From: Apiosordaria backusii
Taxonomy: Eukaryota > Ascomycota > Sordariomycetes > Sordariales > Lasiosphaeriaceae
Length of the DNA stretch: 64,000 nucleotides
Direction of reading: 5' to 3'
Assembly: GCA_030549205.1 (NCBI GenBank)
Contig: JAUKTV010000003.1
Span: forward strand, 2,728,001 to 2,792,000
Part shown: positions 38,815-50,771 of the stretch, in pieces
Numbering within the stretch: position 1 is the stretch's first letter
Layout of the letters: every line of letters begins with the position of its first letter
Position numbers and translations under genes: made by a program
The notes under the pieces: model-generated
Told to the model about the DNA's origin: nothing
Seen by the model: the letters and a program-made list of their open reading frames with translations, nothing else
Database searches by the model: none

Positions 38815-40868
38815 TTACCACACGACATCGTCAGGTTCGTGTCTGTGACGAGGGCGGCGTTTGAGAAGCGATAGGAGAGCGTCAAGTTGAACCCAGTTGT
38901 CGTCATTTTCTGCAAACTTGCGGTGCTTGCGGGTGAGAATATGCTAGGTTGCGTCAGCATTGCTTTCGAAAACAAAACAAAAGCCTATAAGTAAGACTTA
39001 CCTCGTCAAAGTCATCAAACTTATCCATGCAGTTTTCGCAATACCCCGGCTTGGGGTCGCGCTTCTGCCTTTGTGTGACGGGCATACTGACAGTCCTCCG
39101 CAACTTCTCTCTCTGTTTCGCTGCCTCCTCTTCATCCACGGTTTCCAGCTTCCGGTGTGTGGCCCTGCTGGCGCTTGCAGACCGGACAAACGTGGTGCTA
39201 TCATGGCTCATCTCGGCCATGCGGCGCGAGCTCATATCCTGGGACACTGCTGGAGTGCCAGCCTTGGACAATACCTTGCGTTGCAACCCGTGGATCTCCT
39301 TGCTGGTGCCCGCCTTTGTACCAAGAATACCACTGGTGGAAGAAACCATCTGGGAACGGATGGCGGATGTAACGGCGGATTGCTGAAGACCGGAGGCAAC
39401 TGGCTCGCCAGCAAGCAGACGACCTGCCTTTGCATGGCTCATGAAGGCATTCTGGGTACGGAACTCCATCTGTGGCGGATGCGAAACCCGAGACCGATCA
39501 AACGACTCAGCCGTGTTGACTGAAGGAGTGCCTCTGTTTTGCCCATCCTCCATCACGGCGAGAGTCCGCTTTCCAGTAGCCGGCTTGGGCGCTGGCACTT
39601 CTGGAGGCTGGAGCTTTACTGCATTCTCGACGGCAGCTGCCTTAGCGGCGCGTTCCTTCGCTCTTGTCTTTTCACGGCTCTCCTTTTCTGGGACTTCATA
39701 ATCCTCCACAAATGGGCACCGGCCAGCAGAAGCTACGCGGAACTGCGGCCACTCGCCGTCCTTCTTGTCCGCAACCTTGGGGTATTCGCGAGCCATCACG
39801 GGTTTTGTTTTCTCTTCCATGTCGTAAATGTAGATATACGGGCCCTTAAATTGGTGCATCTCCTTGGTAGCAACAGTTGGGTCCCGATCCGAAGGGCCAT
39901 GTACCCGCTCTTGCTGAAGAAGTTGACGGAGGTTAGATCGATCCGTCGCCTTACCAGTACCCGTGCGGCCATGCCCGTGACTGGCCCCCTTGTGCGGCTC
40001 CGCCTCCAGTGCTTCTAGAAATCTCGTGAGCTTGTCCACTGACCAAAGCTTCATCTTCATGTCTTGAGCGCGAAGCAGAATGTCTGTATTTCGTGATTTT
40101 TGTGGTTTGACATCTTGTCCTGGAACAGGCATTCTCCGGCTCGTATCAAAGACAAGCTTCCGCCTCACAGGAGGCGCCTCAGCAACGCGATTTAATAGCG
40201 ATGGGTCTATCGTCTTTGGCTGTTCAGAGCCATGAGCATCCACGCCAATTTCGTGATCGTTGGTTGACGTCTTCTCGATACGGGGGATCGACCGGGTGGT
40301 GATAACGTGAGTCACATCGATTGAAAAGAACTTTTCCTCGCGCTGTCAAGGGTTAAACGTCAGTCTATCAACCCAAACCAGCGCAGCATCTCGGCCCATG
40401 ACTTACAGCACCAAGGTTAGTGACCCGCTTAGCCAACCTGGATCGCTGCTCATCAGGAACGCTCTCAAAGTAGAAAACCCAGGTCGGGAAGCGAGTGCTG
40501 TAGGTGGCTCTCCATTCCGCGAGCTCCAATTGAGAAGCCTTATCAACGGCGCCATGTGAAGCCTTTTGCGAAGTGGTAACAGCGGCGCGGGCGGTGGCTG
40601 CTCGGTGAACAATGGTTCGGGCTGATCTCGTTCGGCTCGGGGATGCGACATTGCGCTCGATCATCTGGCGTTTCGCTGGTGGAGGCTGCCCATACGGCTC
40701 CTCTCTAAGGAGCTCGGCATGGGAGCGAACCTTTTTGGCACCATTGAGGGCGGCCGAGACACGCATGGGCGAATTGGCGACATTGGGATTACTCGACAGA
40801 GGGACTCTCCTGGCGGTCGACATGGCAGAGAGCTGGGAGGGAGCGGGCGATAGAGATACTGCTGCCAT
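38815..40868 (-). CDS. dbf4: DBF4/DFP1 homologue, regulatory subunit of Cdc7 kinase
   Basis: Three exons, 40868..40407, 40342..39002 and 38943..38815, give 643 aa. Both introns are phase 0, with GTAAGT donors and CAG or TAG acceptors. The N-terminal part holds an N-motif/BRCT-like segment (TWVFYFESVPDEQRSRL). The middle holds motif M (GPYIYIYDMEEKTKPVMARE). The C-terminus is the Dbf4 zinc finger, completed only by splicing to the last exon: Cys589 and Cys592 in YCENCMDKFDDFDE, then His602 and His608 in HILTRKHRKFA. Dbf4 binds and activates Cdc7 to phosphorylate MCM at replication origins; the Aspergillus homologue is NimO. The rest is basic and disordered. The only ATG in this frame near the start is at 40868. 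An overlapping upstream ORF begins at 40887. Confidence 0.92.
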
Positions 40869-40887
40869 AAGAAAGCCCACTCAACAT
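40789..40887 (-). promoter_or_regulatory. Upstream ORF overlapping the DBF4 start
   Basis: A 32-codon ORF begins with an ATG 19 bases before the DBF4 ATG, in another frame, and stops 77 bases inside the DBF4 coding region. Its ATG has A at -3, while the DBF4 ATG has C at -3. If it lies in the mRNA leader it would compete for initiation. The transcript start is unknown. Confidence 0.4.
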
Positions 40888-41724
40888 GCTAAGGGGCTGC
40901 CTGGTGTTATTGGGAAGAAAGGGGCGCTGGTGGTTGCGTGGTGATCGTGGTCGTGTGCGAGTCGGATTGTGGAGGGGTTGGGTGCTGGCAGCAACGACCG
41001 TCCAACGCGGGCTGGAGTGTGGACGTGCGTGCACCAAAAACGCGTTCTCTGATGGAGCCGGAAATGGCGACGCGCTGGGGTGTTGGAGACAGAAGAGAAG
41101 CCCAGGAGCTGCGGAATTGGATGGAGAGACACCACAGACCGTCAATGGCTCAAAGATGCCCGCCAGCAGTCTTCAAACCAAGGTCTAACAGAGAAGAGGT
41201 GTCGAGAATTGGGTGTGTAAGAGCGCTGTTTCTCGGTGTGGAAAGGCCTTTTTGGGGGAGCGGGTCGCGCAATCTCAAAAAAGGCGACAAGCCAACATCA
41301 GCGTCCAAGCTTTCCGCGACTAAGCCCACTTTGAGCCCAGCATAACAAACTTAGGGTCCACCGACGCGGTTGCCAGCTGCCACACTCTGTCGCGCACAGC
41401 AACGACCCCCAGTCATATCCACTGCCACTCGCCCGACACTGCCAGGTAGAACATATTCAACCTTGGCATTCAGTGTCTGACGACATTGTTCAAGATGCAA
41501 CTTTCCTATCCGGGGTGTGAGACACTGTTGAAGAATTTGTGATAATTTCAGCTGTCTTTTTTTCTTCAGTTCCGCGGTATAGCGTGGCGCGGGAGGCGTC
41601 AGGTGTGGCATTTTGAGATTTGCTCCCGTTCTTTGTGTGGATTTTGCTGGAGATGTACTAAAACTCACTCTTATCAAAGCCTCATCACATCCACAAAAAC
41701 TCACACAAGCCACCAAAAAACAGC
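40869..41724. promoter_or_regulatory. Divergent promoter region, DBF4 and ICP55
   Basis: 856 bases lie between the two start codons and must hold both promoters and leaders. No TATA-like box stands out. No other gene is seen. Confidence 0.6.
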
Positions 41725-43306
41725 ATGAGATTATCCAGAGGCAGAACAGCCTTACGGCAACTCAGCTTAGCCTCAAGTCTCAAAAGACAGCAAATATACC
41801 GACCATTCCAACAATCCCTCACCCTTGCCGGTGCAAGATTAAAGCCCTCTCGAAACTATGCCACCTCAGTCTCAGCCGCCGAGCTAGAATTCGGCCAGCC
41901 CGTCTATGAGACACACCCTCACATTCTCAAACCCGGCGAAAGTATGTAAACACCTCCCACCCCCCCTCTCAAACATCTCATAAAAACTAAAACCGTGTGC
42001 TTCCCCAGTAACCCAAGGCATCACCGCCCGCGAATACGCCTCCCGCCGCTCCCGCCTATCCCAATCCCTCCCCCAAGACGGCGTCGCCATCCTCGCCGCC
42101 GCCGACCTCAAATACCGCTCCGGCGCCGTCTTCTTCCCCTACCGCCAAGACTCCAACTTCCTCTACCTCACCGGCTTCCTCGAGCCCGAATCCATAGCCA
42201 TAATCCGCAAAACCGGCCCCACCCCCGAAGACTATTTATTCACCCTCTTCTGCCGCTCCAAAGACCCCAAAGCAGAGCAATGGTCAGGCCCCTGGTCCGG
42301 CCTAGCAGCAGCAGAAGACATCTTCAACGCCGACAACGCCTACGACATCTCCAAGCTCTCCTCCACCCTCCCCAACCTCCTCCGCGGCGCCTCCCGCATC
42401 TACACCGACATCCCTCATTCCCTCACCACCCCCGCCACCATCGGCCCCCTCCTCAAATCCCTTTCTTTGCCAACCTCTCCCCTCCAACCCCTAGTCAACT
42501 CCCTCCGCGCCATCAAGTCCGAAGCCGAAATCGCCAACATGCGCCACGCCGGCCAGGTCTCGGGGAGGGTCATCACCCAAGCCATGCGCAGGAGCTGGTC
42601 CTACGAAAAAGACCTCCAATCCTACCTCGACAACGGCTTCACCCAGCACGGCCTCTCCGGCCCGGCCTACGTCCCCGTCGTCGCTGGCGCGAGCAGAGGG
42701 TGCATGATCCACTACGTGCACAACACCTCCACCTTACCCCCGGGGAGCACCGTCCTTGTTGATGCCGGGGGCGAGTACGGATACTATGTTACGGATATCA
42801 CCCGGACCTGGCCAGTCGATGGCAAATTCTCTCCCGCGCAAAAAGATCTTTACAACGCTGTCCTGACAGTCCAGAGACAATGCGTCGCGCTCTGCAGGGA
42901 AAACGCCGGGGTGAGCCTGGATGAAATCCACCGCGCGGCGGAAAACGGGTTACGTGAGCAGTTGGCACTGATAGGGTTTGAGGGGTTGACTGCCGGGACG
43001 AAACGCTGGGGGCAGACAGTGGGAGGGGAAGATCTGATGGATGTGCTGTTCCCTCATCATGTAGGCCATTATGTCGGGCTGGATGTGCATGATGTTCCTG
43101 GGTATGGGAGGTCGGTGCCGCTGAAGAAGGGGCATTGTGTTACGGTGGAACCGGGGGTGTATGTCCCTGATGATGAGCGGTTTCCGAAGCATTTTAGGGG
43201 GTTGGCGGTGAGGGTGGAGGATAGTGTTGCTGTTGATGAGGAGGGGCCGATTGTGCTGACTACGGAGGCAGTGAAGGAGGTGGAGGATATTGAGGCGTTG
43301 AGGTAG
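41725..43306 (+). CDS. icp55: Mitochondrial Xaa-Pro aminopeptidase, ICP55-like
   Basis: Two exons, 41725..41941 and 42009..43306, give 504 aa. The intron (GTATGT...CCCAG) splits an Ile codon and restores GEITQGITAREY. The N-terminus is an Arg-rich presequence without acidic residues up to about residue 53, with RNYATS as a plausible processing site. An aminopeptidase P N-domain follows (AREYASRRSRL, SNFLYLTGFLEP), then a pita-bread M24 domain. All five metal ligands are present: Asp324 and Asp335 (VLVDAGGEYGYYVTDITR), His426 (GHYVGLDVHD), Glu453 (TVEPGVYV) and Glu476 (VRVEDSV). Icp55 trims one residue from imported proteins after the main presequence protease and so sets their N-end stability. 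Codon use shifts from C-rich in the first half to G-rich third positions near the end. Confidence 0.93.
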
Positions 43307-44320
43307 CTAGCTAACCCGGCCTCATTTTAGAAGAAAGAGAGAGCCTGATGGGGTGTGTTGTGTTGTGTTGTGTATAATTGTTGTAAGATATTCGTTGTTG
43401 ATATGATGAACATGACGGGTCGCAAGGGAAAAAGAAGGGGGTTGATAAAAGCTAGAGGGGGTTTATACCAGGTAACAATACATACACACCACACCACACC
43501 ACACCACACCACATCACACCACACCACATCACACCACACCACATCACACCACACCATAGAGTAAAAGATATGTCGATATGAATATTTGAATTGATGGGTA
43601 TCTAAAAGTTTCTTTGTAGCAACAGCAAGTACTTTTCCCTTTCCCTCCCGGCCTGTTTTACTGCTTGCTCTCCTACCAAAAACCCTGGCTGCCTCCCTTC
43701 CCTACTTTCCACCGCTCCCCGACTCATCAAGCGTCGGTAGCAAGTCATATATGCCTCCATCTTCGTACCCATTCAACTCAATGATACTAAAATCTTGAGT
43801 GAGATGCGATTTCTCCATTCCAATTCGTCTGAGTGTGTGTGTGTGTGTCCTAGTAAAATATCATCGATATCATGCCCAAAAGACCTCTTACCGCAATGAT
43901 AACAAACCTGAGCTTCACCATCAAGACGAACACACAGTCCCCCTTTCAACAAGAAAACAAAACGCAACGCAAAAGTCCAACCTCAAGAAAGAAATTTTTT
44001 CAACCTCCCACCCAACCCCTGACCCCTACTTTGAGCAATGCTGTCCAGATAGAAATAACAAAAACAGTAATGCCCTCCTCACCCAGAAGCCATGCGATGT
44101 CATCACCCAAGAACACTCAGCAACCGACCACAGAAATGTCAATTGAAGAAAATCTCTTGCCGCCAGTTTTTGGTTGATTGGGTTGGAATCTCTCCCAACA
44201 TATAAAAATTAACAAAAGAATAGAAAAGGTGGTATATACAAGAAAAAAAAGCTTCCAAAAAAAGAGCCGAGAAGAATGTTTTGATTGGTGGTGATAGTAG
44301 TGGTGATAATGGCTGTAGTG
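43307..44320. other. Convergent 3' region between ICP55 and bHLH gene
   Basis: Both 3' UTRs end here. It holds a GTGTT run (43353-43373), an ACACC array (43486-43556) and a GT run (43832-43848). No gene is seen. Confidence 0.6.
43486..43556 (+). repeat. ACACC minisatellite with 15-bp higher-order unit
   Basis: Pentamers ACACC and ACATC alternate. From 43501 the order ACACC-ACACC-ACATC repeats three times, making a 15-bp unit, and then a partial unit follows. A GTGTT run of four units lies 110 bases to the left. Confidence 0.88.
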
Positions 44321-45954
44321 TTAACAGAACCCTCTCGGATCAAAGAGCGTCCTACTATACGTCGGCATCATGTACTGCGGCCGCGCCGTCGCATTCAGCA
44401 GCTGCTCAAATGCCTGCAGCCTCCTCGAGAGCTCGCGGTGCTCTTGCACGATTTGCTTGTTTCGGCGCTCGAGCCAGTGTATGTACTCGGTCGCTTTTGT
44501 TAGGACCGCACCCTAATACAAGAACCTTGGTTAGTTACCAACATAATATCATGACGATGTGAGTGCCAAAAACTCACCTTGCTAACTTTCGGCGCCCTCG
44601 ACGGCTGAGTCCCATCCTCCCCTTCCTCATTCTCCGGTATGGTCCTCAGTGCCGGCACAGCATCCCTCAGCTCCGAAATCTTGTCCTTCAAATTCGTCCG
44701 GTATTTCCTCTCAATATCGTTATGCGCCGTCCGGTCTCCTCCTGTTACCTTAGCCTTCTCCTTGGCCTTGTCGCTCACACTGCCCTGTCGTTTTGGCTGG
44801 TGGTGGTGCATCGAACCCGGCTTGGGGTGAGGCACTGACGAATGTGGTGGTGACACTGGTTTTGGGCCACCCAAGCCCCCCATACCCATACCCATACTCA
44901 TTCCAATCCCCATGCCCATCCCCATACTTCCACTTCCTGAACCCCCGGCTGTAAACGGTGTGCTCATCCCTGGGTTGAATCCCGAAAAGTTCAGATTTAG
45001 GTTCGACCCTAACCCTCCCATACTCGACCCCGGGTTCATGGCGATGGCTATCAGCCTTCTCTGTTCCGCCTCATTCAAAGCTTGATTATTAAGACCAATC
45101 AATGAGTCCATACGCAAGCCCGGCTGTGGTCGTTCCCAACTTAGCGGTGTCGAATAGAGACCTTCTCGCGGTGGGACCTCTGGGGGTGGCGCAGATTCGA
45201 TCTTGGACATGTGGTCGGCAAGGTTAATCGAAGAGAAACCGTCATCCTCGTCGTCCGAGAGGGCGTTATCCAACGCGCTGTCGTCCATCATGTCCTCGGC
45301 CTTTAGTCTTTGCCCCTGGTGCGCATTATTTCTGATAATGTCCAAGTCAGTCAGCGTTGGCCTACGGCTGCAACATGTGCATGTCACTCACCTTCGTTTT
45401 ACCTGTGATCTTGGATCTACCCTGGAAGTCTCAACGCCCTCGGGGATACTGGCCAAGCCTTCCTCCTTGTCAAAGTCCAACCAGTAATCGACAGAATCTA
45501 GCGGAGTTGCGTCCATACTGAGCCTTGACCGTTTTCGTTCGTGCCCGTCCCTCCGCACTCCTCTCGCTGGTAGTACCGGCCGTGATTGTCTGTTATGGGC
45601 CGAAGATTGTGACGTAGACGAAAGGTTTGGTGAGATGCTGGTGAAGCCAGTGAGCGGTGAAGGCTGAGCGATCGAATCCAGTGACATAGAGGTAGGTGCT
45701 GTGGATGGTGACATTGAAATACCGCCATCCATCCCCATGCCAGTGGTGTCCCATATTGATGGTGGCTGAGTTGAGTTGCTGGTCATGAATGGCTGATCGA
45801 CAGGATTGACTGTCTGGATCCATGTGTCAGCAAGAACCAAGAGGTCCACCAGGTCCAGAGGAATGACGAGCGAGGTACTTGTGTGCTTAAAATGTCATAC
45901 CTGATTATTGGGCATTGAGAAGAACTCGAGATGTCTTAGCGGGTCCGAGTCCAT
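44321..45954 (-). CDS. SREBP-type bHLH transcription factor without membrane segments
   Basis: Four exons, 45954..45901, 45813..45392, 45331..44578 and 44512..44321, give 473 aa. The bHLH lies near the C-terminus. The basic region HNDIERKYRTNLKDKI has Tyr369 where most bHLH proteins have Arg, the mark of the SREBP class, which reads E-box and sterol-element sites. The loop is long and acidic, and helix 2 (GAVLTKATEYIHWLERR) lies in the last exon. A short leucine-zipper-like helix follows (LSRRLQAFEQLL). The protein ends about 60 residues after helix 2 begins, so the transmembrane hairpin and Scap-binding region of full SREBPs are absent. Elsewhere it is Ser/Pro-rich with a Gly-Met repeat (GSMGMGMGIGMSMGMGMG). 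It resembles short fungal SREBP relatives (SrbB or Tye7/Hms1 type); target genes cannot be told from sequence. Confidence 0.85.
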
Positions 45955-48788
45955 GGTTGCATGTGCATGCCGTCTGGCGTGACCTATGAGAGAAAAGGGG
46001 TGAAAGCGCCGTGACGAGATTCAGTCCTTCTAAAACGTTTTGCTCTCAAGCCCTGTCGCATGCAATGGTTTGAAGGTGAGGATCTGAATGGCAGAATGGG
46101 GCTCGCCCGTCAAGTGTTGAAAAACTGAAATGTCTGCGCGATTCGACAAAGTAGGAGGCGGTTAAGTCCAAGCCTCGTCTCGGTCTTGGTATTGCCCGAC
46201 GTCCCAAGGGAGCAGCAGGATGCTTGCAGGTGCGCAGTTAGACTTTGGCGATCTCCTAGGATGCCAAGACCAAGTGAGTGGCAAAAGTTGTTGGATTGGG
46301 GTTGGAAAGGCCGTTTTGCTGTGGAGGAGTTCAAGAGAGGTGCGCAAGGGGTGACAGCATGAGATAATCGAGTGTGTTGGTGATGTGAATGAGTGTAAGT
46401 CTGTGAGTGTGTATTGTGTAATTGAGCGCGGGGTAAGACTGAGATGGTTGAGGCGTGGCGGTGGTCTCCGAGGCGAAGATCAGGAGCCACAGAGACGCAG
46501 CAGTGGGAAGATGTTCATGAGCTGGCGGTTGAACACAGCAGCCGACGACGGTGAGGATCGGGGGTCGGGTGCCGGCAATCACGAGATGTAGTAAGACCAA
46601 GAACACTGACAGATCGGGCAGCACCCAGCCAGGGCCGTTGGAGCTACCACGAGATGGCTAATACAGGTAGACCTGCAACTCTGAAATTTTCCAGCCGGAA
46701 TTTTTAGGGGAAAGCAGAGGTGGCGAACAGCGAACTATTATCGTGGGACAAATGCTGCATGCAAGTAACCGTGATGCGAGCAGTCCGGAAAAAGTCTCCA
46801 CAAAGGGGGAGTAAGAGTGATAAGTAGAAGGGGCAGAGAAAACGATATACAGCGAAGGTGAGCGTCCAGTCGACACCGACTAGGTCTAGTATTACTTGAG
46901 CGGCGATAACGAATGAAAAGGGGGGCGATTGCGCCTATGACTTCGAGTCCTTCGAGTTCCGTGTTCGAGCTTTGTGCCTTGTACCCAGACCCGAAGATAT
47001 CGCTCCAGATGGGCGTCGAGCAGCGTCAGGTGTCAGGCGGTTAATAGAGTAGGCTTGGAGAAGCCGGGAGCTGACGAGCGGGAGTTGTTGTTGTCGGTTG
47101 TATGTGGAAGCTATGTACAGGAAGTACAAGAGACAGACAGAGAGAGCGCGGAAGGTCGGAAGCGGGCTCGACGAGAATATGGCACTTAGGACCCTTGTCG
47201 AGTAGTGTCGAAGAACAGCATCGGGGTAGTGAATGTCGGTCCAGGTGGCAGAATCCCCTTTCCTAATACAGCCAGGAGCGGGCTGACTATAACGAAGGAC
47301 TTTGCAGCAAAACAATCTCAGTCTCGGCAACTGACAGCTACGGCGAAGGGGGGTTAAAAATGGATGGTGGTGTTGGGCCGAGCTGAAGATACAGACACTG
47401 AAAGTTTTGGAGATATGTAGGCACCAGGCCGTAACCTTTTTTTGGCTGGGTAGCGTGGCGGACTCGTGCGCGGGAGGGTGGGTAAAAATCAGTGAATCAC
47501 GAGCAACTGGTTGCGGGAAAGATGACGGCGCGCCGTTCTGCTCATGAGAAGAGAGAGCGCAACTGGCTTGTGAGGATCGTTGAGGATCTCGATTTGTGTG
47601 ACCCCCTGGCACTGAGAACGGGGAAGCAACGGGGATGCTGGGGTTCAGAGGGTCGCTAGGAGGTACTACTTGAAGCCGATTGGACTGCTGGACCTCGAAA
47701 ATTGTCGAGATGGCCTGACTTTTTGCCCCGTGGGAAATTCACTCAGACACTTTCACGGATTCTCTGGGGAGTTCTGGGAAGGAGGCCAAAGGCCAATCGG
47801 GGGATTGGAAGCTCTGACGCAAAACCTTTTTATTTGGGCTGATTTGCTCCAAGAATCATGCCACTTTTTGTCTTGGAGAAGGCTGCGGGTACGTGCTTCT
47901 CCACTGGCCAAGCCGGCAGTAGCTCAATCGTTGTGCTGCTCTGATTGGCTGCAGCCCCTCTGCTGGGTGTCAGCCTTATCATCAAGAAACATTCTGATGG
48001 GGTCTGGACCCTGAAATACAACGACAGCCATGTTCCTTGGATGTTCTGGTGCCGTCTGGATCCGCGCCGGGCTTTGGATTTTCCTACTTTAAATGCAACG
48101 ACTGCCGCATCTGATACCAACCGACAGCAACGACATTCTCAAATTCATGGAAGCATCGGATGCTACTTGATATATATATTTGTCTCTGGGAAGCGGTGAA
48201 GGTTGTGTTGCATGTTTGTTACTCAGCGGCGAGAAACTGAAGAAGCAGAAGTCATTGTTTTTGTTGGGCAAGTCCACCTAAAAAGTCAGACCAGTTTGAC
48301 CAACTGAGAAGGCAACTCGGGGGCCTGTCAAAAAGAGGAAGCCGCGATTGCCGTGCCATTTTATTCTATTTGCGTCACGGAGCAAATACAAGAACTCGGG
48401 TATTTGTATATCGAATCTGTCAACGTGGTCCAAGGCCGGCCCGGGCCGGTGACAATCCAAAAGCCATTGCCATCAATGGACCGCAAAAAGCGTGGGGTTT
48501 GGTTGGAGGGCGGGCGTTGTCAAAATGTTTGACAGCTTCGCGCTATACCCTAACCCCTGGAAGTTAAATGTGGATTACCCCACATGTGCACATGCCAGTT
48601 GCCGTCTAACTCGCATTTTGAACTGGACAACTCTTGAAGCTTACGATCCCTCTTTGAGAGACCCTTCACAAACAGGCAAACACACAGAACTACCTATTTC
48701 TCTGGAATCTTGCGGTCTGGACAAACCCGTCTTTTTGATTACCGGAATATCCAGGAAAAAGAAAACAAAAGCCAATCTCTTAGTCAAC
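45955..48788. promoter_or_regulatory. Long divergent region, bHLH gene and ATG12
   Basis: 2.8 kb between two start codons, long compared with the neighbouring divergent promoters (0.9-2.1 kb). It must hold both promoters and probably a long leader for the bHLH factor. ORFs such as 46935..47612 (minus, 225 codons) lie here; that one has no recognisable domain and reads like pyrimidine-rich leader sequence. Confidence 0.5.
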
Positions 48789-49316
48789 ATGGCGTCCTCA
48801 CCTTCGCCCTCTCGCCCGACAGAGGACGACAACAACAGATCACCACCAGCATCCCCTGTTCTGGAAGGCCGGGACTCTCCGGATTTACCCCTCACTATGA
48901 CTGCGTCCACAGTTCTAATGACACTGCCTCGTGATGCCACAGCCGCTCTCGCCGCTGCCGGGACCTTCCCACAGGAGAAAGTCATCGTGCGCTTCCGGCC
49001 TGTTGGCGCAGCCCCGGCCGTACCCCGTGAACAGGTCAAGGTCTCCAGCAGCTACAAGTTTGAAAACATCGTAGCCCACTTGAGGAAATCTCTCAAGGTT
49101 AAAGATACAGACAGTGTGTTTCTCTACATTAACAGCACATTTGCACCTTCACTAGACGAGGTTGTGGGCAACCTATGGAGGGTAAGTGATACGCCAGATA
49201 TTGAGGTATTGGGGCCTACTCCGGTCTTTTGACTAACACGCTGATCTCCATAGTGCTTCAAGGACTCGGAAAACAGACTCAACGTATCCTACTCGATCAC
49301 CCCTGCGTTCGGATAG
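48789..49316 (+). CDS. atg12: Autophagy ubiquitin-like protein Atg12
   Basis: Two exons, 48789..49181 and 49254..49316, give 151 aa. The intron (GTAAGT...CATAG) is phase 0. After a Ser/Pro-rich N-terminal tail comes the ubiquitin-like fold: KVIVRFRPVGAAP, KFENIVAHLRKSL, DSVFLYINSTFAPSLDEVV, NLWR, then CFKDSENRLNVSYSITPAFG. The C-terminal Gly is the residue that Atg7 and Atg10 join to a lysine of Atg5; the conjugate then promotes Atg8 lipidation on the forming autophagosome. The reading frame stays open about 99 codons upstream (to 48492), but ATG 48789 begins a protein of the usual length, so I chose it. Confidence 0.94.
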
Positions 49317-49633
49317 TAAGTCCATCAAATCACCTGAGCCCATCATGGCCGGGCCCTCGACAAATCATGCGTCTCGAATAAGAGTATACTATTATTATCC
49401 TGGAATATTACTTGAAGAGTACTGTATTCAGCAAAACGCTCAAAGGGCTTCCTAACTATCAACGCAAACGCAAACATGGTATCCGCCAAAATGCTTTCTG
49501 AGGCCATATAGATGACGAGTTACCGCCAATGCATACAATAAATCATAACGCTGAACCCAAGTACCGTACATAAACGAGAATGGACAGACACGCCTTGTAA
49601 AGGAACCGACACCCACGAAAATCCCAACATTCT
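49317..49633. other. Convergent 3' region between ATG12 and panB
   Basis: 317 bases shared by the two 3' UTRs. No gene is seen. Confidence 0.7.
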
Positions 49634-50771
49634 TTACACATCCTTGACCGTCTCAGCGAATGCCTCGAGCTGGTCCTTCGGAATCGGATATGTGTGCTCA
49701 GGGGCGGGGTACTGCCGACTCTTCACCTCATCCCGATAAGTCTCGATAGCCCGGAGACTCTCTGACCAGACATCGCCATACTTTTTGACAAACTTGGGGA
49801 GGAACCTTCCAGGTGGGAAGTTGCCCGTCATGTCGACCTGCACAAGGACCTGACCGGAGCAGCCGTTACCAGCACCTATCCCGATGGTTGGAACGGACAG
49901 CTTCTCGGTGATGATAGATGCAACCTCGGCAGGCACTGCTTCGAGCACCATGGCGAAACACCCGGCTTCTTGGATGGCGAGCGCATCTTCCAGCACCTTC
50001 ATGGCACCATCAGACGTCTTGCCCTGAACTCTGAAGCCACCCAGGGCGTTTTGCCGTTGGGGAGTCAAGCCCACGTGGCCAAGAACTGGGATGCCGGCTT
50101 GGGTGATTTTGGCAATGGTGGGAGCCATCTCTTTGCCTCCCTCGAGTTTGACACCCTGCATGCGGCCCTCTTTGACGAAGCGGATGGCCGTCTCAAGGGC
50201 TTGTTCTGGGGCTATTTCGTAGGAGCCCATGGGGAGGTCACCAACCTAGAAGGGTGTTAGTTTTGTTTAGGGGAGGTGGGGGGTAAAAGGGGCAAATCAG
50301 AACCAAACATACAGTAAAGGCAGCTCGGGTGGCACGTGCAACGGATCGACAGTGTAACAGCATCTCTTCCAGAAGAACCTCTGATGTATCTTCCATTCCC
50401 AAGGCCACCATGGCGAGGCTGTCGCCCACAAGGACCATGTCCATACCGGCCGCGTCGGCCACGTGGGCGCTGGGGAAGTCGTGGGCGGTGATCATGGTGA
50501 TAGGCTCACCCCTCTTGTGCATGGCACGGAGGGTGCCGATGGTGACTTTTTTGCGGGGGTTGGTTGGTGGTGTGCCCATGGGGGAGTGGGAGCTGTTTCT
50601 GGTTTGTTGTTGGGATGCATGTTGTTGGTGGTGGATTATAGAGGCAAAAGAAGGGGTTGTGGTGAGGGTTGATGGTAATGATGATAGTGTTGATGGTGGT
50701 GGTCGTGTGCCCCTGGAAAGGGTAGTAGCACACGACCTGCGAACAACGGAGGATAGTGATGATAGGTACAT
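49634..50771 (-). CDS. panB: Ketopantoate hydroxymethyltransferase
   Basis: Two exons, 50771..50313 and 50245..49634, give 356 aa; the 67-nt intron is phase 0. PanB adds a hydroxymethyl group from methylene-tetrahydrofolate to 2-oxoisovalerate, the first step to pantothenate and coenzyme A. The barrel is complete. Metal and substrate residues known from the bacterial enzyme are present: Asp117 (VLVGDSLA), Asp156 (VGDLPMGS), Glu188 (GVKLEGG) and catalytic Glu255 (VLEAVPAE), with GHVGLTPQRQNALGG and TIGIGAGNGCSGQ. The first 75 residues contain Arg, Ser and Thr and no acidic residue, so they look like a mitochondrial presequence, consistent with valine-pathway precursor supply there. A GT microsatellite lies 11 bases upstream of the start codon, so the leader carries an AC run on the coding strand. 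Confidence 0.95.

Noticed and set aside
41995..42762. Plus-strand ORF of 255 codons, almost all Pro, Arg and His
   Set aside because: A shadow of the C-rich first half of ICP55 in another frame.
46935..47612. Minus-strand ORF of 225 codons upstream of the bHLH gene
   Set aside because: No domain; probably leader or promoter sequence.
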